A stretch of 64,000 nucleotides of DNA from JAMDEO01 sp963775295 (GCA_963775295.1 CAVZIK010000006.1:1116001-1180000), one strand, 5' to 3'; counted from the stretch's first letter, positions 25,828 to 34,956 are shown. Notes: generated by a model not told the origin, from the letters alone. A program made the numbers and translations.

Positions 25828-26585
25828 CCGACATCCTTCTCCTCATCTTGCGGTCGCTACGCAATAGCATGCGGACGCCCGCGGCGGTCATTCCCAATGT
25901 GGCCATCAGCGTCTTCTTCCTGTTCGTCTTCAACGCCGGGTTGTCGTCGGTGGCAAATCTCCCCGGTTTCAAAGGGTCATACCTAGGATTCATCATCCCG
26001 GTTTCCATCGTCTCCGCCTCCGTGGGTGGCGCCGGTGCGGCCGGCCAGTCTTTGATACGGGACATCGAGTCCGGATACTTCACCAAGCTTCTACTGACCC
26101 CGACTTCGCGGCTTGCCCTCGTCTGGGGCCCCATGGTAGGAGGGGCGGTGCTCCTTGTGGGTCAGGTCATATTGGTCTTGGCGTTGGGGCTGGCGCTGGG
26201 CCTCAAAGCCGCCGCGGGACCCGGGGGCCTCATCCTCGTCCTCTTCTTCGCCTTTCTCTGGGGGATGGCGTTTGCGGGTTACGCGGTCTTCATCGCTCTG
26301 AAGACAAGGAACGGGGCGGCTGCCGAAGCAGCGACCTTCGCTTTCTTCCCCCTCATCTTCCTGTCCTCGACGTTCGTTCCCAAGCAATACATAACGGCCA
26401 CCTGGCTGAAGTGGGCCGCCACTGTCAACCCGACCACCTACATCTATGACGCGATGAGATCTCTCCTCATTGACGGGTGGAAGGCCAGGCCGCTCTTGAT
26501 CGGCTTGGGGGTGATGCTCGCCTTTGCGACGTTCACCGGCATACTGGCGCTGAGACAGGCCCGACGGGCGACGCAGCTGGGGTAG
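25824..26585 (+). CDS. ABC-2 type export permease (DrrB type)
   Basis: 253 residues, six membrane helices, no large external domain, matching DrrB/ABC2_membrane. The stretch RDIESGYFTKLLLTPTSR after the second helix is the typical ABC-2 signature. Together with the overlapping ATPase gene it should make a homodimeric exporter. The cargo is not indicated by neighbours. Confidence 0.9.
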   Translation: MTDILLLILRSLRNSMRTPAAVIPNVAISVFFLFVFNAGLSSVANLPGFKGSYLGFIIPVSIVSASVGGAGAAGQSLIRDIESGYFTKLLLTPTSRLALVWGPMVGGAVLLVGQVILVLALGLALGLKAAAGPGGLILVLFFAFLWGMAFAGYAVFIALKTRNGAAAEAATFAFFPLIFLSSTFVPKQYITATWLKWAATVNPTTYIYDAMRSLLIDGWKARPLLIGLGVMLAFATFTGILALRQARRATQLG

Positions 26586-26657
26586 AGGCGGCGGAACCTG
26601 CTAGGATTCGAGTGTCCGCGACAGGTTGTTCCATCGACCCCTTCTTGAGGAAGCCGC

Positions 26658-28304
26658 ATGACCGGAAGGTTTGTCCCGTCCACGTTGGCGGGATTGCCAT
26701 ATCGCATTTCCGCCGTTTTGTTCGACTTCGACGGCACACTCACTCGGCCCGACCTCATAGACTTCGCCGCCATCCGGCGCGACGTCGGTTGCCCGGTCGG
26801 CATGGGCCTGCTGGAGTACTTTCGGGAGATCGGCAGCCCGGAAGAGCGGCAGAGGTTCACGGGCATCCTGGAGCGCGCAGAGGCTGAGGCGGCGGAGAAC
26901 GCGGCTCCCAACCGGGGAGCGGTTGAACTGGTGGCCTTCTTGCGCACGCAACGCATCCCCATGGCCATCATCACTCGCAATTCGGGGGCCATGGTGCGGC
27001 TGTCTCTGCAGCACATGGACGGAATGGACCGAGAGGATTTTGGCGCCATTGTTTCGCGCGATCTTCCGTTCGAGCCGAAGCCTTGTCCCGACGGCGTCTT
27101 CCACGCGGCCGACGAACTGGGGGTGAAGGCCCGGGAGTTACTCGTTGTGGGAGACCACGCCTTCGATATCGAGGCCGGCAGGAGGGCGGGGTCACTCACC
27201 ATGCTCTTGCGCAACGGTTCGGATATACCGTCTGCGCAGGGACAAGCCGACTTCGTCATCGGAGACCTCATCGAGGCGGTCGAGATTATCCGCCACGGGT
27301 TGCCGTTGCCGCTGGGCAAGCTGCCGGTGGAGTTCCTCGCCGAGGGACTGGCGGACATCGTCCTGGACGACCCCTCGGTACTGGTGGGCGCCGGGATTGG
27401 CGAAGACGCCGCCGCACTCGACGTCTCCTCGGACGAAGTGCTGGTGCTGGCATCCGACCCCATCACGCTGGCGATGGACTCGATCGCGCGTTATGTGGTC
27501 TTGGCCAATGCGAACGATGTTGCCACGAGCGGCGCGAATCCTCGCTGGCTTCTCACCACTCTCATGTTCCCGCCCGGGTCGACGGCGTCAGAAGTGGTGG
27601 CTCTCGTGAGCGGCATCCAGGAGATGTGTTCGTCTTGGGGCATCTCGCTCTGCGGAGGTCACACGGAGGTCACCGACGCCGTCTCCCGGCCGCTGGCCGT
27701 GGGAATGATGGCGGGCACGGCACCCGCGGGCAAACTCCTCGCCAAGTCGAGGATGCGTGCCGGGGACCGGCTTCTTCTCACCAAGGCTATCGCCGTGGAG
27801 GGTACGGGGCTCATCGCCCGTGAGTTCGCCGCCCAACTAGCCGGCAAGGGGCTGACTGACGCCGAGATCGAAACGAGTGCCGGGTTCCTGGAGAAGATAG
27901 GCATCCTCGAGGAGGCGCGCATCTGCCACGGCCATCCAGGAGTGTCGGCCCTCCACGACGTGACGGAGGGCGGTCTGGCCACAGCTGTGGGCGAACTTGG
28001 CTCCGCCGGCGGGTTTCGTCTGCGCGTGGATATGGAGGCGATACCAATCTATCCCGAGACAAGGAGGATATGCGAGGCGATGGGACTCGACCCGCTGGGA
28101 CTCATCGGCTCCGGGAGTCTCCTCATCACTTGCGATGCGGCCGGATCTTCGGAGCTTGTCCGGTCCTTGGAAGAGGGTGGGGTGCCCGTCACCGAGATAG
28201 GCGAGGTGATGGAACCAGGAAGCGGTGTCGAGGCTTATCGGGACGGAATCCGCGTGGAGTGGCCCAGCTTCGATCGGGACGAGGTGTCGCGACTGGTCCG
28301 CTAG
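26658..28304 (+). CDS. Fusion of HAD hydrolase and AIR-synthase/HypE-like domains
   Basis: 548 residues. Residues about 15-205 are a HAD-superfamily phosphatase: motif I VLFDFDGTLTR, motif II IITRNSG, motif III Lys in FEPKPCPDG, motif IV VVGDHAFDIEAGRRAG. Residues about 210-545 resemble AIR synthase-like ATP-binding enzymes (PurM/HypE/ThiL group): GAGIGEDAAALDV, SLCGGHTEVTDAVSRP, RAGDRLLLTKAIAVEGTGL and HDVTEGGLATAVGEL. The C-terminus lacks the PRIC cysteine tail of true HypE, so hydrogenase maturation is unlikely. Both halves are complete. Substrate unknown; neighbours give no pathway. Confidence 0.85.
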   Translation: MTGRFVPSTLAGLPYRISAVLFDFDGTLTRPDLIDFAAIRRDVGCPVGMGLLEYFREIGSPEERQRFTGILERAEAEAAENAAPNRGAVELVAFLRTQRIPMAIITRNSGAMVRLSLQHMDGMDREDFGAIVSRDLPFEPKPCPDGVFHAADELGVKARELLVVGDHAFDIEAGRRAGSLTMLLRNGSDIPSAQGQADFVIGDLIEAVEIIRHGLPLPLGKLPVEFLAEGLADIVLDDPSVLVGAGIGEDAAALDVSSDEVLVLASDPITLAMDSIARYVVLANANDVATSGANPRWLLTTLMFPPGSTASEVVALVSGIQEMCSSWGISLCGGHTEVTDAVSRPLAVGMMAGTAPAGKLLAKSRMRAGDRLLLTKAIAVEGTGLIAREFAAQLAGKGLTDAEIETSAGFLEKIGILEEARICHGHPGVSALHDVTEGGLATAVGELGSAGGFRLRVDMEAIPIYPETRRICEAMGLDPLGLIGSGSLLITCDAAGSSELVRSLEEGGVPVTEIGEVMEPGSGVEAYRDGIRVEWPSFDRDEVSRLVR

Positions 28305-28324
28305 TTTGCGGATACCGTTCGCCG

Positions 28325-28354
28325 TTGGCAAATAGTACGGTGAGACCGTACAAT
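28325..28354 (+). promoter_or_regulatory. MarR-gene promoter with inverted-repeat operator
   Basis: TTGGCA (28325-28330) and TACAAT (28349-28354) are separated by 18 bases. Inside the spacer and touching the -10 is a perfect inverted repeat GTACGGT-GAG-ACCGTAC (28335-28351). The start codon at 28362 is only seven bases after the -10, so the transcript would be leaderless. Binding of the encoded MarR protein here would block the promoter, giving autoregulation of it and the overlapping MFS gene. Confidence 0.75.
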
Positions 28355-28361
28355 AGTTCCG

Positions 28362-28889
28362 ATGGAATCGACCGAGAAGACCTCCGACCTTTCCCACTCG
28401 CCGTATGAACGTTTCCGCGTTGCCTACATCCGGGCGTTGCTGGAATTGGAGACGCTTCGCCTGGCTCAATGGGAACGCTCCCGCGTCACCCTTCCTCAAC
28501 TGCGCGTTCTCTTCCAGGTGCGCGGGACTCCGGGGATCACCACCGGACAACTTGCCCAGAGCCTGGGCATCACCGTCTCCACAACGAGTGGGTTGGTGGC
28601 CAAACTGGCCCGCGCCGGTCTGGTCGCACGGGGCACGAGCGCAGACGATCGCCGGCAGATCCCGCTGGAACTCACTCAACAGGGCCGGGCGCTTGCTGGT
28701 GAACTCGCCGAGTATGCCCGCCCGTTTCTGCACGAGGTGGCGGAGGATCTTGGCGACAAGCTCGAAACGACTACGGCCGCCCTTGAGATGCTGGCTGTGG
28801 CGGTAGCTTCCGCCCGAGGATCGCACACAAGGGCTCTCGCTGACCACGACCCCGATCCACAGCCCGCGGTCGGCTCGGACGGCAAATGA
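28362..28889 (+). CDS. MarR family transcriptional regulator
   Basis: 175 residues. Winged helix-turn-helix with PGITTGQLAQSLGITVSTTS as recognition region and the wing DDRRQIPLELTQQG, followed by a dimerisation helix and a charged tail of about 35 residues. It probably senses a small compound and de-represses its own operon, since the palindrome at 28335-28351 overlaps the promoter. There is no ribosome site before ATG 28362, in agreement with a leaderless message. Its stop overlaps the MFS start (ATGA). Confidence 0.92.
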   Translation: MESTEKTSDLSHSPYERFRVAYIRALLELETLRLAQWERSRVTLPQLRVLFQVRGTPGITTGQLAQSLGITVSTTSGLVAKLARAGLVARGTSADDRRQIPLELTQQGRALAGELAEYARPFLHEVAEDLGDKLETTTAALEMLAVAVASARGSHTRALADHDPDPQPAVGSDGK

Positions 28890-30235
28890 GAATGAGCGCG
28901 CCCCGTATCAGGACGGTCACGAGCGGATTTCGCTCACTGTCGAACCGCAACTTCAGGTTGTTCTGGTTTGGGCAACTCGTCTCCTTGGCCGGGACCTGGA
29001 TGCAGGATGTTGCCCTAAGCTGGCTGGTTCTCAGCCTCACCGAATCGCCGGCGGCTCTGGGCCTCACCATGACCATTCGCTTCTTACCGGCACTGCTATT
29101 CTCGCTGTACGGTGGGGTCCTGGCTGACCGCCTACCCAAGCGCAGGACGATCGTCGCGACGCAATGCATCCAGTTGGCGGTCGCCCTCACCCTTGCCATA
29201 CTGGCCTCGACCGATCTCATAACCGTCGCGCTTATCTACGTGCTCGCCGGTATTCGCGGTATGGCCGACGCCGTGGAGAGCCCCACACGCCAGGCGTTCG
29301 TGCCCGAGATGGTGGGCAAGAGCCAGGTTTCCAACGCTGTCGCCTTGAACTCCACCCAGTTCAATGCTGCCCGCATTGTGGGCCCAGCTATCGGCGCGGC
29401 GGTGATAAGCGCATTCAGTATCGCTGCCTGCTTCTACCTCAACACTGTCAGCTTCCTCGCCGTGATCATCGCTCTCCTTGCCATGCGGGTGAGCGAACTT
29501 CAGCCGTCTCCGAGGGTCAAGGGGGAGAACGCATTGCGGAAGCTGCTCGAGGGGGTCCGTTACGCGCGGTCGACCCCCAATGTCGTGCTGATCCTCATCA
29601 TACTGGCAGCGCTTGGTACATTCGGCTACAACTTTCAGGTCGTCCTGCCGTTGGTGGCGAAATACTTGGTGGAGTCCGGCGTTTCAGGCCTCGCGGTCTT
29701 GATGGCGTCGATGGGCGTTGGCGCTGTGGTCGGGGGTCTTGTCAACGCATACCGAGGAAAACCAGGAAATGGTCTGTTGTTCGTCTCGGCGCTATGCTTT
29801 TCAGTACTTGAGCTCGGCTTTGGGTTTTCCAGGTCCCAAGTCTTGGATACCGGGCTCATGTTTGCGATCGGGCTCTGCGGCGTGCTCTTCATGACCACCG
29901 CCAATACGCGCCTGCAGTTGCTGGTTCCAGATCACATGCGCGGTCGGGTGATGGGGATGTACATCCTCCTGTTCCTCGGCACGACCCCTATTGGGAGTCT
30001 CGTCATCGGTCAACTCGCCGAGAGCATCGGCGTCCAGGGGACCGTCATTGCGATGGCATGTATCTGTCTCGCGGGAGTCGCGGCCGGGTTTGCCTACGCC
30101 CGTCGCGCGGTCCCTGGGTTCGGGAGAGGCGGAGGGCTCGCGACCCCGGTGGTCGTCCCTGTCGACGAGCGTTGGCGCTCGGGTGTGACAAGCGACCCGC
30201 TGGACGATACCTCGAGTGGGGGTACACTTGTATGA
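28886..30235 (+). CDS. MFS transporter (EntS/MFS_3-like exporter)
   Basis: 449 residues, 12 predicted membrane helices. The opening RNFRLFWFGQLVSLAGTWMQ and the loop GVLADRLPKRRTIV are characteristic of the EntS/MFS_3 group, which exports siderophores or drugs. It is coupled to the MarR gene by ATGA and so probably pumps out the compound that MarR senses. The C-terminal tail of about 35 residues after the last helix is polar. Confidence 0.9.
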   Translation: MRMSAPRIRTVTSGFRSLSNRNFRLFWFGQLVSLAGTWMQDVALSWLVLSLTESPAALGLTMTIRFLPALLFSLYGGVLADRLPKRRTIVATQCIQLAVALTLAILASTDLITVALIYVLAGIRGMADAVESPTRQAFVPEMVGKSQVSNAVALNSTQFNAARIVGPAIGAAVISAFSIAACFYLNTVSFLAVIIALLAMRVSELQPSPRVKGENALRKLLEGVRYARSTPNVVLILIILAALGTFGYNFQVVLPLVAKYLVESGVSGLAVLMASMGVGAVVGGLVNAYRGKPGNGLLFVSALCFSVLELGFGFSRSQVLDTGLMFAIGLCGVLFMTTANTRLQLLVPDHMRGRVMGMYILLFLGTTPIGSLVIGQLAESIGVQGTVIAMACICLAGVAAGFAYARRAVPGFGRGGGLATPVVVPVDERWRSGVTSDPLDDTSSGGTLV

Positions 30236-30316
30236 TAAGAGGCGACACGCGGACAATTCGGGCGCAGGGCGTCCGTAAGTCGAAAAGGTAACGCGAAAAG
30301 GAGAAGAAGACTCGTC

Positions 30317-31276
30317 ATGGGAAAGAAAGTATTCGTTGACCTGACCCATCCCTTCAGTGCGGAGATTCCTCGCTGGCCGTATTTTGTAAAGCCGGTCATT
30401 GATTCGATGCACACTATGGCAAAGGGTGGCGTCCTCACGCAGAGGGTCGATTGTGTTCAGCATACAGGCACTCATGCCGACGCACCTCGTCACGTCATGG
30501 AACGCGAATTCGACGGCAAGAGAGCTCGCTATACCCACGAGATGCCGGTTGATGCCTACACGGGCGACGCAGTCTGCCTCGAAATCAAGGTGGAACCTTG
30601 GGGTCTGATCGGCCCCGCGCATCTTGAGGATGCCTGCAAGCGGGCGAACATCAAGCCGGCTGAACTCGAGGGCATGGTCGTTTGTCTGAACACCGGCATG
30701 CACCGCAAGTTTGATGACTCGAAAGAGTACTACCACTATTCGTGCGGTACCGGGGTCGAAGCGGGAAAATGGTTTGTGAAGCACAAGGTCAAGTGCGTTG
30801 CTATGGACATGCAGGCGCTGGATCATCCGCTTCATACGGCCATGGGCAAGAACGGCCCGCCGCAGATGAATCTGCCCGGCGCCTCCGGAAAGCCCATTAC
30901 GGAAGAATACGCTGAGCAGTTCGGTGAAGAGGCATACGCCGAATTTGAGAAAGCGGCCTACATCAGGCTGCACGGCCAAGCCGCTTACGATGCCAAATTC
31001 GGTGATCTTGAAGCGCTCGGATGCGAGGGAACTTGGGAACCCTGCCACAAGCAGATGTTGGGTCATGGCATCGTGGGGGTCGAAAACCTCGGCGGAGATC
31101 TGGACAAGGTGTCCGGCAAACGCTTCCGGTTCTTCTGCTTCCCGATTCGCTGGTACATGGGCGACGGGTCGATGGTTCGTTGCGTGGCCGAAATCGACGA
31201 AGCCGACGTGAACGAAGTTCCGGAAAGGACCTACACATACTGCGGCACGGGGTATGGCCCAGCCGCCGAACGGTAG
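30317..31276 (+). CDS. Cyclase/kynurenine-formamidase-like metal hydrolase
   Basis: 319 residues of the PF04199 cyclase family. The metal-binding motif HxGTHxDxPxH is complete: QHTGTHADAPRH with His49, His53, Asp55 and His59. A later DMQALDHPLH adds a further likely ligand. Family members hydrolyse N-formylkynurenine, isatin or related cyclic amides, or act in polyketide cyclisation. It is longer than kynurenine formamidases (about 210 residues) because of an insert at 185-245. A GGAG lies about 14 bases before the ATG. It is followed by a terminator, then an XRE-cupin regulator and an amidohydrolase, suggesting a small catabolic locus. Confidence 0.85.
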   Translation: MGKKVFVDLTHPFSAEIPRWPYFVKPVIDSMHTMAKGGVLTQRVDCVQHTGTHADAPRHVMEREFDGKRARYTHEMPVDAYTGDAVCLEIKVEPWGLIGPAHLEDACKRANIKPAELEGMVVCLNTGMHRKFDDSKEYYHYSCGTGVEAGKWFVKHKVKCVAMDMQALDHPLHTAMGKNGPPQMNLPGASGKPITEEYAEQFGEEAYAEFEKAAYIRLHGQAAYDAKFGDLEALGCEGTWEPCHKQMLGHGIVGVENLGGDLDKVSGKRFRFFCFPIRWYMGDGSMVRCVAEIDEADVNEVPERTYTYCGTGYGPAAER

Positions 31277-31340
31277 TAAGTAACAGACGGTCCGAGCTCG
31301 CCCGTCGTCAGGCGAGGAATCGGTCCTCGACGAACGTTGT

Positions 31341-31376
31341 ATGGAGCCCCCGCCGGAGAACCGGCGGGGGCTCCAT
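31341..31376. terminator. Perfect 16-base-pair hairpin after the cyclase gene
   Basis: ATGGAGCCCCCGCCGG and its exact complement enclose an AGAA loop, 65 bases after the cyclase stop. No T-run follows, but the stem strength suggests termination or 3' end protection. Confidence 0.7.
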
Positions 31377-31462
31377 ACTGCATCTGCCGGCTACCCGCCG
31401 TGCTCTGACGGCCGAGCTGTGCTTTGTCTTGCGTTTCCTGGGGGTTTACACTACGGAGACAC

Positions 31463-32137
31463 ATGTCTCTCCACAGCGATGAACATATCGAGCGAACGAG
31501 CGGGGCGGGGCGCGAGCATCCTGGGGAGCGCATTCGCGCGGCGAGGCGACTACAAAAGCTGAGTGTCCGCGAACTTGCGCGCCGGGCGGAACTGACCCCC
31601 AGTCACGTCAGCAAGATCGAACGCGGGTTGACCAACCCTTCGGTGGGGGCGCTCTGGAAGCTCTCGGATGGACTGGGCCTCACGGTCGCTCAGTTGTTCC
31701 CCGCGCCTGTCGGGCTCGTCGAGTCCGGCGATGACAGCGCTTTCAACGAAATCGGCTCTGACCCGACTGCGGCAGTTTTGGTGCCTGGCCCGGGGATTTC
31801 CCCGGTGGTGGACCCCAGACGTCGCGAGATCATCAGGATGATGGGCGTGGAGTTTCAGCGCCTGACCCCCTCCGACGACGACATGGTGGAGTTCATCGAG
31901 GTCCGGCACGAGGTGGGCGCCGGAGACGACGAGGCCTACCATCATAGGGGCCGCGAGTATGGCCTCGTACTGAGCGGCCGCTTGCAGGTGGATGTGGGCT
32001 TCAAAAAGCACCTGTTGGAGCCGGGTTTCAGCATTGCCTTCGACAGCAGCATCCCTCATCGCGTCATAAACGTGGGAGACGAGCCGGCGGTCGCCGTCTG
32101 GCTGACTATCGGTCGAGGTCCGACCGGTCCGGTCTGA
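31463..32137 (+). CDS. XRE-type regulator with C-terminal cupin
   Basis: 224 residues. HTH_3 domain at about 20-75 (GERIRAARRLQKLSVRELAR, LTPSHVSKIERGLTNPS), then a cupin sensor domain (HHRGREYGLVLSGRLQVDVG ... HRVINVGDEPAVAVWL). Such SutR/PuuR-like regulators bind a small ligand in the cupin and repress nearby catabolic genes. GGAG five bases before ATG 31463 supports this start over 31424. It lies between the cyclase and the TatD-like hydrolase on the same strand, so these are its likely targets. Confidence 0.92.
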   Translation: MSLHSDEHIERTSGAGREHPGERIRAARRLQKLSVRELARRAELTPSHVSKIERGLTNPSVGALWKLSDGLGLTVAQLFPAPVGLVESGDDSAFNEIGSDPTAAVLVPGPGISPVVDPRRREIIRMMGVEFQRLTPSDDDMVEFIEVRHEVGAGDDEAYHHRGREYGLVLSGRLQVDVGFKKHLLEPGFSIAFDSSIPHRVINVGDEPAVAVWLTIGRGPTGPV

Positions 32138-32259
32138 CGCGCTCAGGGCCCGCTTGACTGGCGCGCCGGCCCGGTGTACGTTTGTGTCCTGCCATGACTC
32201 ACTCACCGGCCTCTTCCGGGAGGCCTGAGCGGCCAAATCGATACAGAAGGAGCGACCAT

Positions 32260-33054
32260 ATGCGGTTCATCGATGCCCATCTCCACACCGACATGATCGA
32301 GGACAAGCAACTGCAAAAGCTCGTGATGATGGGCATGGAAGCAGCGATCGTCCCTAGTCCGCACATGTTCCTGGCGAGCAAGGATGCGGACAGCGTGCTC
32401 CTCATGTGGGAGCGTTTTCTGGGCATGGAAGCCACGACCGCCGAGACGCTGGGCTACAAGCTGTTCACGTCTCTATCGGTCCCCTTCTTCGGTGTGAACC
32501 ACGCCGATGCAGAGAAATGTCTGGCGAGGATGCCCGAGTTTCTCAAGGATGAGAAGGCTGTCGCCATAGGTGAGATCGGCCTCGACACCGGCACTCAGTT
32601 CGAGATCGATCTCTTCCGCGAACATCTGCGGATCGCCAAGGAATACGACGTGCCGGTCATCCTGCACACGCCCATCCGACTTGCGCCCCAGGCATCCGTC
32701 GTTCTACCGAAAGTACTCGAGATCATCAAGGAAGAAGGTTTTCCAGTTGAAAAGTGCGTCTTCGACCACGCCTCCGAGCCCAGTCTCGATTGGCGAGCGG
32801 CGACCGGCGGCATGGTTGGCCTCTCTGTTTGTTGGGACAAGATGCCCCCGGAACCGGCCGCGCAGTACGTAATCGACAATCCGGACAAGCGCGACAAGAT
32901 CATCATCAACTCCGAACTTGGCGGCGAGGGTAACGATTACTTCATGGTTCCGCGAGTGATACTGGCCATGAGACTGTTCGGGCTGGACAAGGAGACGATC
33001 GACAAGGTCTGCTGGCAGAATCCCAAGAACTTCTTCAATTTGCCCGTCGACTGA
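32260..33054 (+). CDS. TatD-like amidohydrolase
   Basis: 264 residues of the metal-dependent TIM-barrel hydrolase class. The HxH metal motif is in FIDAHLHTDM (residues 7 and 9), followed by IGEIGLDTG, VILHTPIR and FDHASEPS. True TatD proteins are DNases, but this protein diverges after the first motifs and resembles uncharacterised archaeal-type TatD-like members, so a nuclease role is not assumed. AGAAGGAG eight bases before ATG 32260 fixes the start. A terminator follows at 33083. Confidence 0.8.
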   Translation: MRFIDAHLHTDMIEDKQLQKLVMMGMEAAIVPSPHMFLASKDADSVLLMWERFLGMEATTAETLGYKLFTSLSVPFFGVNHADAEKCLARMPEFLKDEKAVAIGEIGLDTGTQFEIDLFREHLRIAKEYDVPVILHTPIRLAPQASVVLPKVLEIIKEEGFPVEKCVFDHASEPSLDWRAATGGMVGLSVCWDKMPPEPAAQYVIDNPDKRDKIIINSELGGEGNDYFMVPRVILAMRLFGLDKETIDKVCWQNPKNFFNLPVD

Positions 33055-33082
33055 GTGGTCTCCGCCGATTCCTGGGTATGAT

Positions 33083-33117
33083 CGTGGGGTGTTGGCCGGT
33101 TAGGCCGGCACCCCACG
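33083..33117. terminator. Hairpin between the TatD-like gene and the NRAMP gene
   Basis: CGTGGGGTG pairs with CACCCCACG, with inner CCGG pairs around a TTAG-type loop. It lies 29 bases after the TatD-like stop and is followed by GTTATT. It would separate this locus from the NRAMP operon. Confidence 0.6.
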
Positions 33118-33167
33118 GTTATTGACAGACAGCAGGAGGGTCCGCGGTCGACAATCCTCCCCATAAA

Positions 33168-34454
33168 GTGAGGGCCGCATCCGCGCCGGACGACCTCCCG
33201 CCGGGACGGGCGCGTCTTTCGAAACGGCGCGTCTTTCTGAGCCGTGATTTCCTTCGCTACCTCGGGCCGGGATTCATCGTTACCGTGGGGTTCATCGATC
33301 CTGGTAACTGGGCTACAAACGTAGCCGGTGGAAGCGGTTTCGGGTACTCGCTGCTCTGGATCATCACCCTGGCGACGTTGATGCTCATCCTCTTCCAAAA
33401 CATGTCGGCCCGGCTTGGGATTGTTACGGGTCACAGCCTCGCATACAACGTGCGTGCGCGCTTTGGCCGCGCCTGGACCGGTTTGTTTGGGAGCAGCATC
33501 GTTCTCGCGTGTATCGCCACCGACGTGGCCGAACTGCTCGGCGGAGCATTGGGTTTCCGCCTGCTGTTCGGGCTACCCCTCCTTGCCGGAGGCGCGATAA
33601 CCATCGTTCTCAAGATCGCTCTGATCCTCACCGGCCGTTATCGCCATGTAGAGCGGCTAATTGTCGTATTTATCGGCATAATCGCGGTGTGCTACGTTGC
33701 GGAGCTGGCGATAGTCAGGCCGGATTGGCTTGCAACCGCCCGGGGGAGTTTCGTTCCCGATCTCAGCGGCGCGAGTATCGCGGTCGCCATAGGCATGTTG
33801 GGGGCAGTGCTCATGCCCCACAACCTGTACCTGCATTCCAACGTTGTGCTCAATCGCGACCAGCCGGAGAACGACGAAGGCCGGAGCAGGCTGATCACGT
33901 ACGAGATAGGCGATACCGCCGTGGCGTTGGGGTTGGGCTGGATGGTGAACTGTGCCATGGTGATCGTGGCGGCGGCAGTATTCTTTCGGCACGGGATAAC
34001 GATAACCAGCCTGGATCAGGCTTCAGCCACGCTCCAGCCCCTCGCCGGCAGTCTGGCCCGCCTGCTCTTCGGCGTGGGTCTCCTTCTCGCCGGCCTGGGC
34101 TCGAGCCTCACCTCCGCCATGGCCGAGGTGAACGTTCTGACCGCGTACTTGGGTCGGCCGGAAGATCCGCGCACAAACTTTTATCGAGCCGGACTCTTTG
34201 TACTGGCGATCCCTGCTCTGGCGATCATCGCCTCGGGAATCGATTCATTCAAAGTGCTTCTGTTTAGTCAGGTGGCGCTCAGTATCCAACTCCCGCTGAC
34301 CATCATCCCGCTGGTTCTCCTTGTGACCGACCGTCGGGTGATGGGCAGTTTTGCAAGCGGTGGAGTTGAGCGCACACTGGCCATCGGGGCCGGGGTGGTG
34401 GTCACGGCCCTGAACGTCGCCTTCCTCTACAACCTGGCAGGAGGTTCTTTCTGA
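33168..34454 (+). CDS. NRAMP-family divalent metal transporter
   Basis: 428 residues, 11 membrane helices. Helix 1 carries the metal-binding DPGNW (Asp44, Asn47) and helix 6 carries LMPHNLYLHS, where the MPHN motif keeps the Met and His typical of Mn2+/Fe2+ transporters. It should import Mn2+ or Fe2+ with protons. GTG at 33168 has no ribosome site directly upstream; AGGAGGG is 30 bases away, so the true start is uncertain. No Mn2+ riboswitch or metal-box was recognised upstream. Its stop overlaps the UspA start (TGATG). Confidence 0.92.
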   Translation: MRAASAPDDLPPGRARLSKRRVFLSRDFLRYLGPGFIVTVGFIDPGNWATNVAGGSGFGYSLLWIITLATLMLILFQNMSARLGIVTGHSLAYNVRARFGRAWTGLFGSSIVLACIATDVAELLGGALGFRLLFGLPLLAGGAITIVLKIALILTGRYRHVERLIVVFIGIIAVCYVAELAIVRPDWLATARGSFVPDLSGASIAVAIGMLGAVLMPHNLYLHSNVVLNRDQPENDEGRSRLITYEIGDTAVALGLGWMVNCAMVIVAAAVFFRHGITITSLDQASATLQPLAGSLARLLFGVGLLLAGLGSSLTSAMAEVNVLTAYLGRPEDPRTNFYRAGLFVLAIPALAIIASGIDSFKVLLFSQVALSIQLPLTIIPLVLLVTDRRVMGSFASGGVERTLAIGAGVVVTALNVAFLYNLAGGSF

Positions 34455-34864
34455 TGTATGAGCGCATCCTGGTGCCGCTAAAATGGGATTCAAGCGACGA
34501 GGCCGTGATCGATCACGCCGGTTCGATGGCCCTGGCCACGGGCGCCCGAGTGACGCTTGTTCACGTGGTGCACAGTCATTCCCGCGACGAGTCGGCGTAT
34601 CTTCTTGAAGAGGCGCAGAAGTATCTGGACGTTATGGCGGCGAAGGTTTCGTCTCGAGGTGTTCCCGTCGCTACCAAGATCGCGCTCGACGAGCCGGCGG
34701 CGGGGATAAGCGCCTTTGCACGGGAAACCGGTGCCGACCTCATCGTGATGGCCACCCATGGGCACAGTGAGATGAGGCGCCTCTTTGTAGGATCGGTGAC
34801 CGAGGACGTGATCCGAGGCAGTGACACTCCCGTGTTGCTCGTTCGTCCCTCGGAGGATGGCTGA
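34454..34864 (+). CDS. Universal stress protein (UspA family)
   Basis: 136 residues, one Usp domain: YERILVPLKWDSSDEAVIDHA at the start and the C-terminal block ATHGHSEMRRLFVGSVTEDV. The usual ATP-binding pattern G-2x-G-9x-G(S/T) reads G-H-S-E here, so the second Gly is lost and nucleotide binding is uncertain. Coupled to the NRAMP gene by TGATG, a pairing that suggests control of or response to metal import. Confidence 0.92.
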   Translation: MYERILVPLKWDSSDEAVIDHAGSMALATGARVTLVHVVHSHSRDESAYLLEEAQKYLDVMAAKVSSRGVPVATKIALDEPAAGISAFARETGADLIVMATHGHSEMRRLFVGSVTEDVIRGSDTPVLLVRPSEDG

Positions 34865-34956
34865 GTCTTACCTGTCTGCAGCGCCGGTCACGCCGAGATC
34901 CTCAGGGTCTTCGGTAGGCTCGATACGCACCCACTGCGTGGCCCCCGGGAACGGAC

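Noticed and set aside
33055..33167. Possible Mn2+ riboswitch before the NRAMP gene
   Set aside because: The only structure is a hairpin that fits a terminator for the upstream gene; the conserved riboswitch loops are absent.
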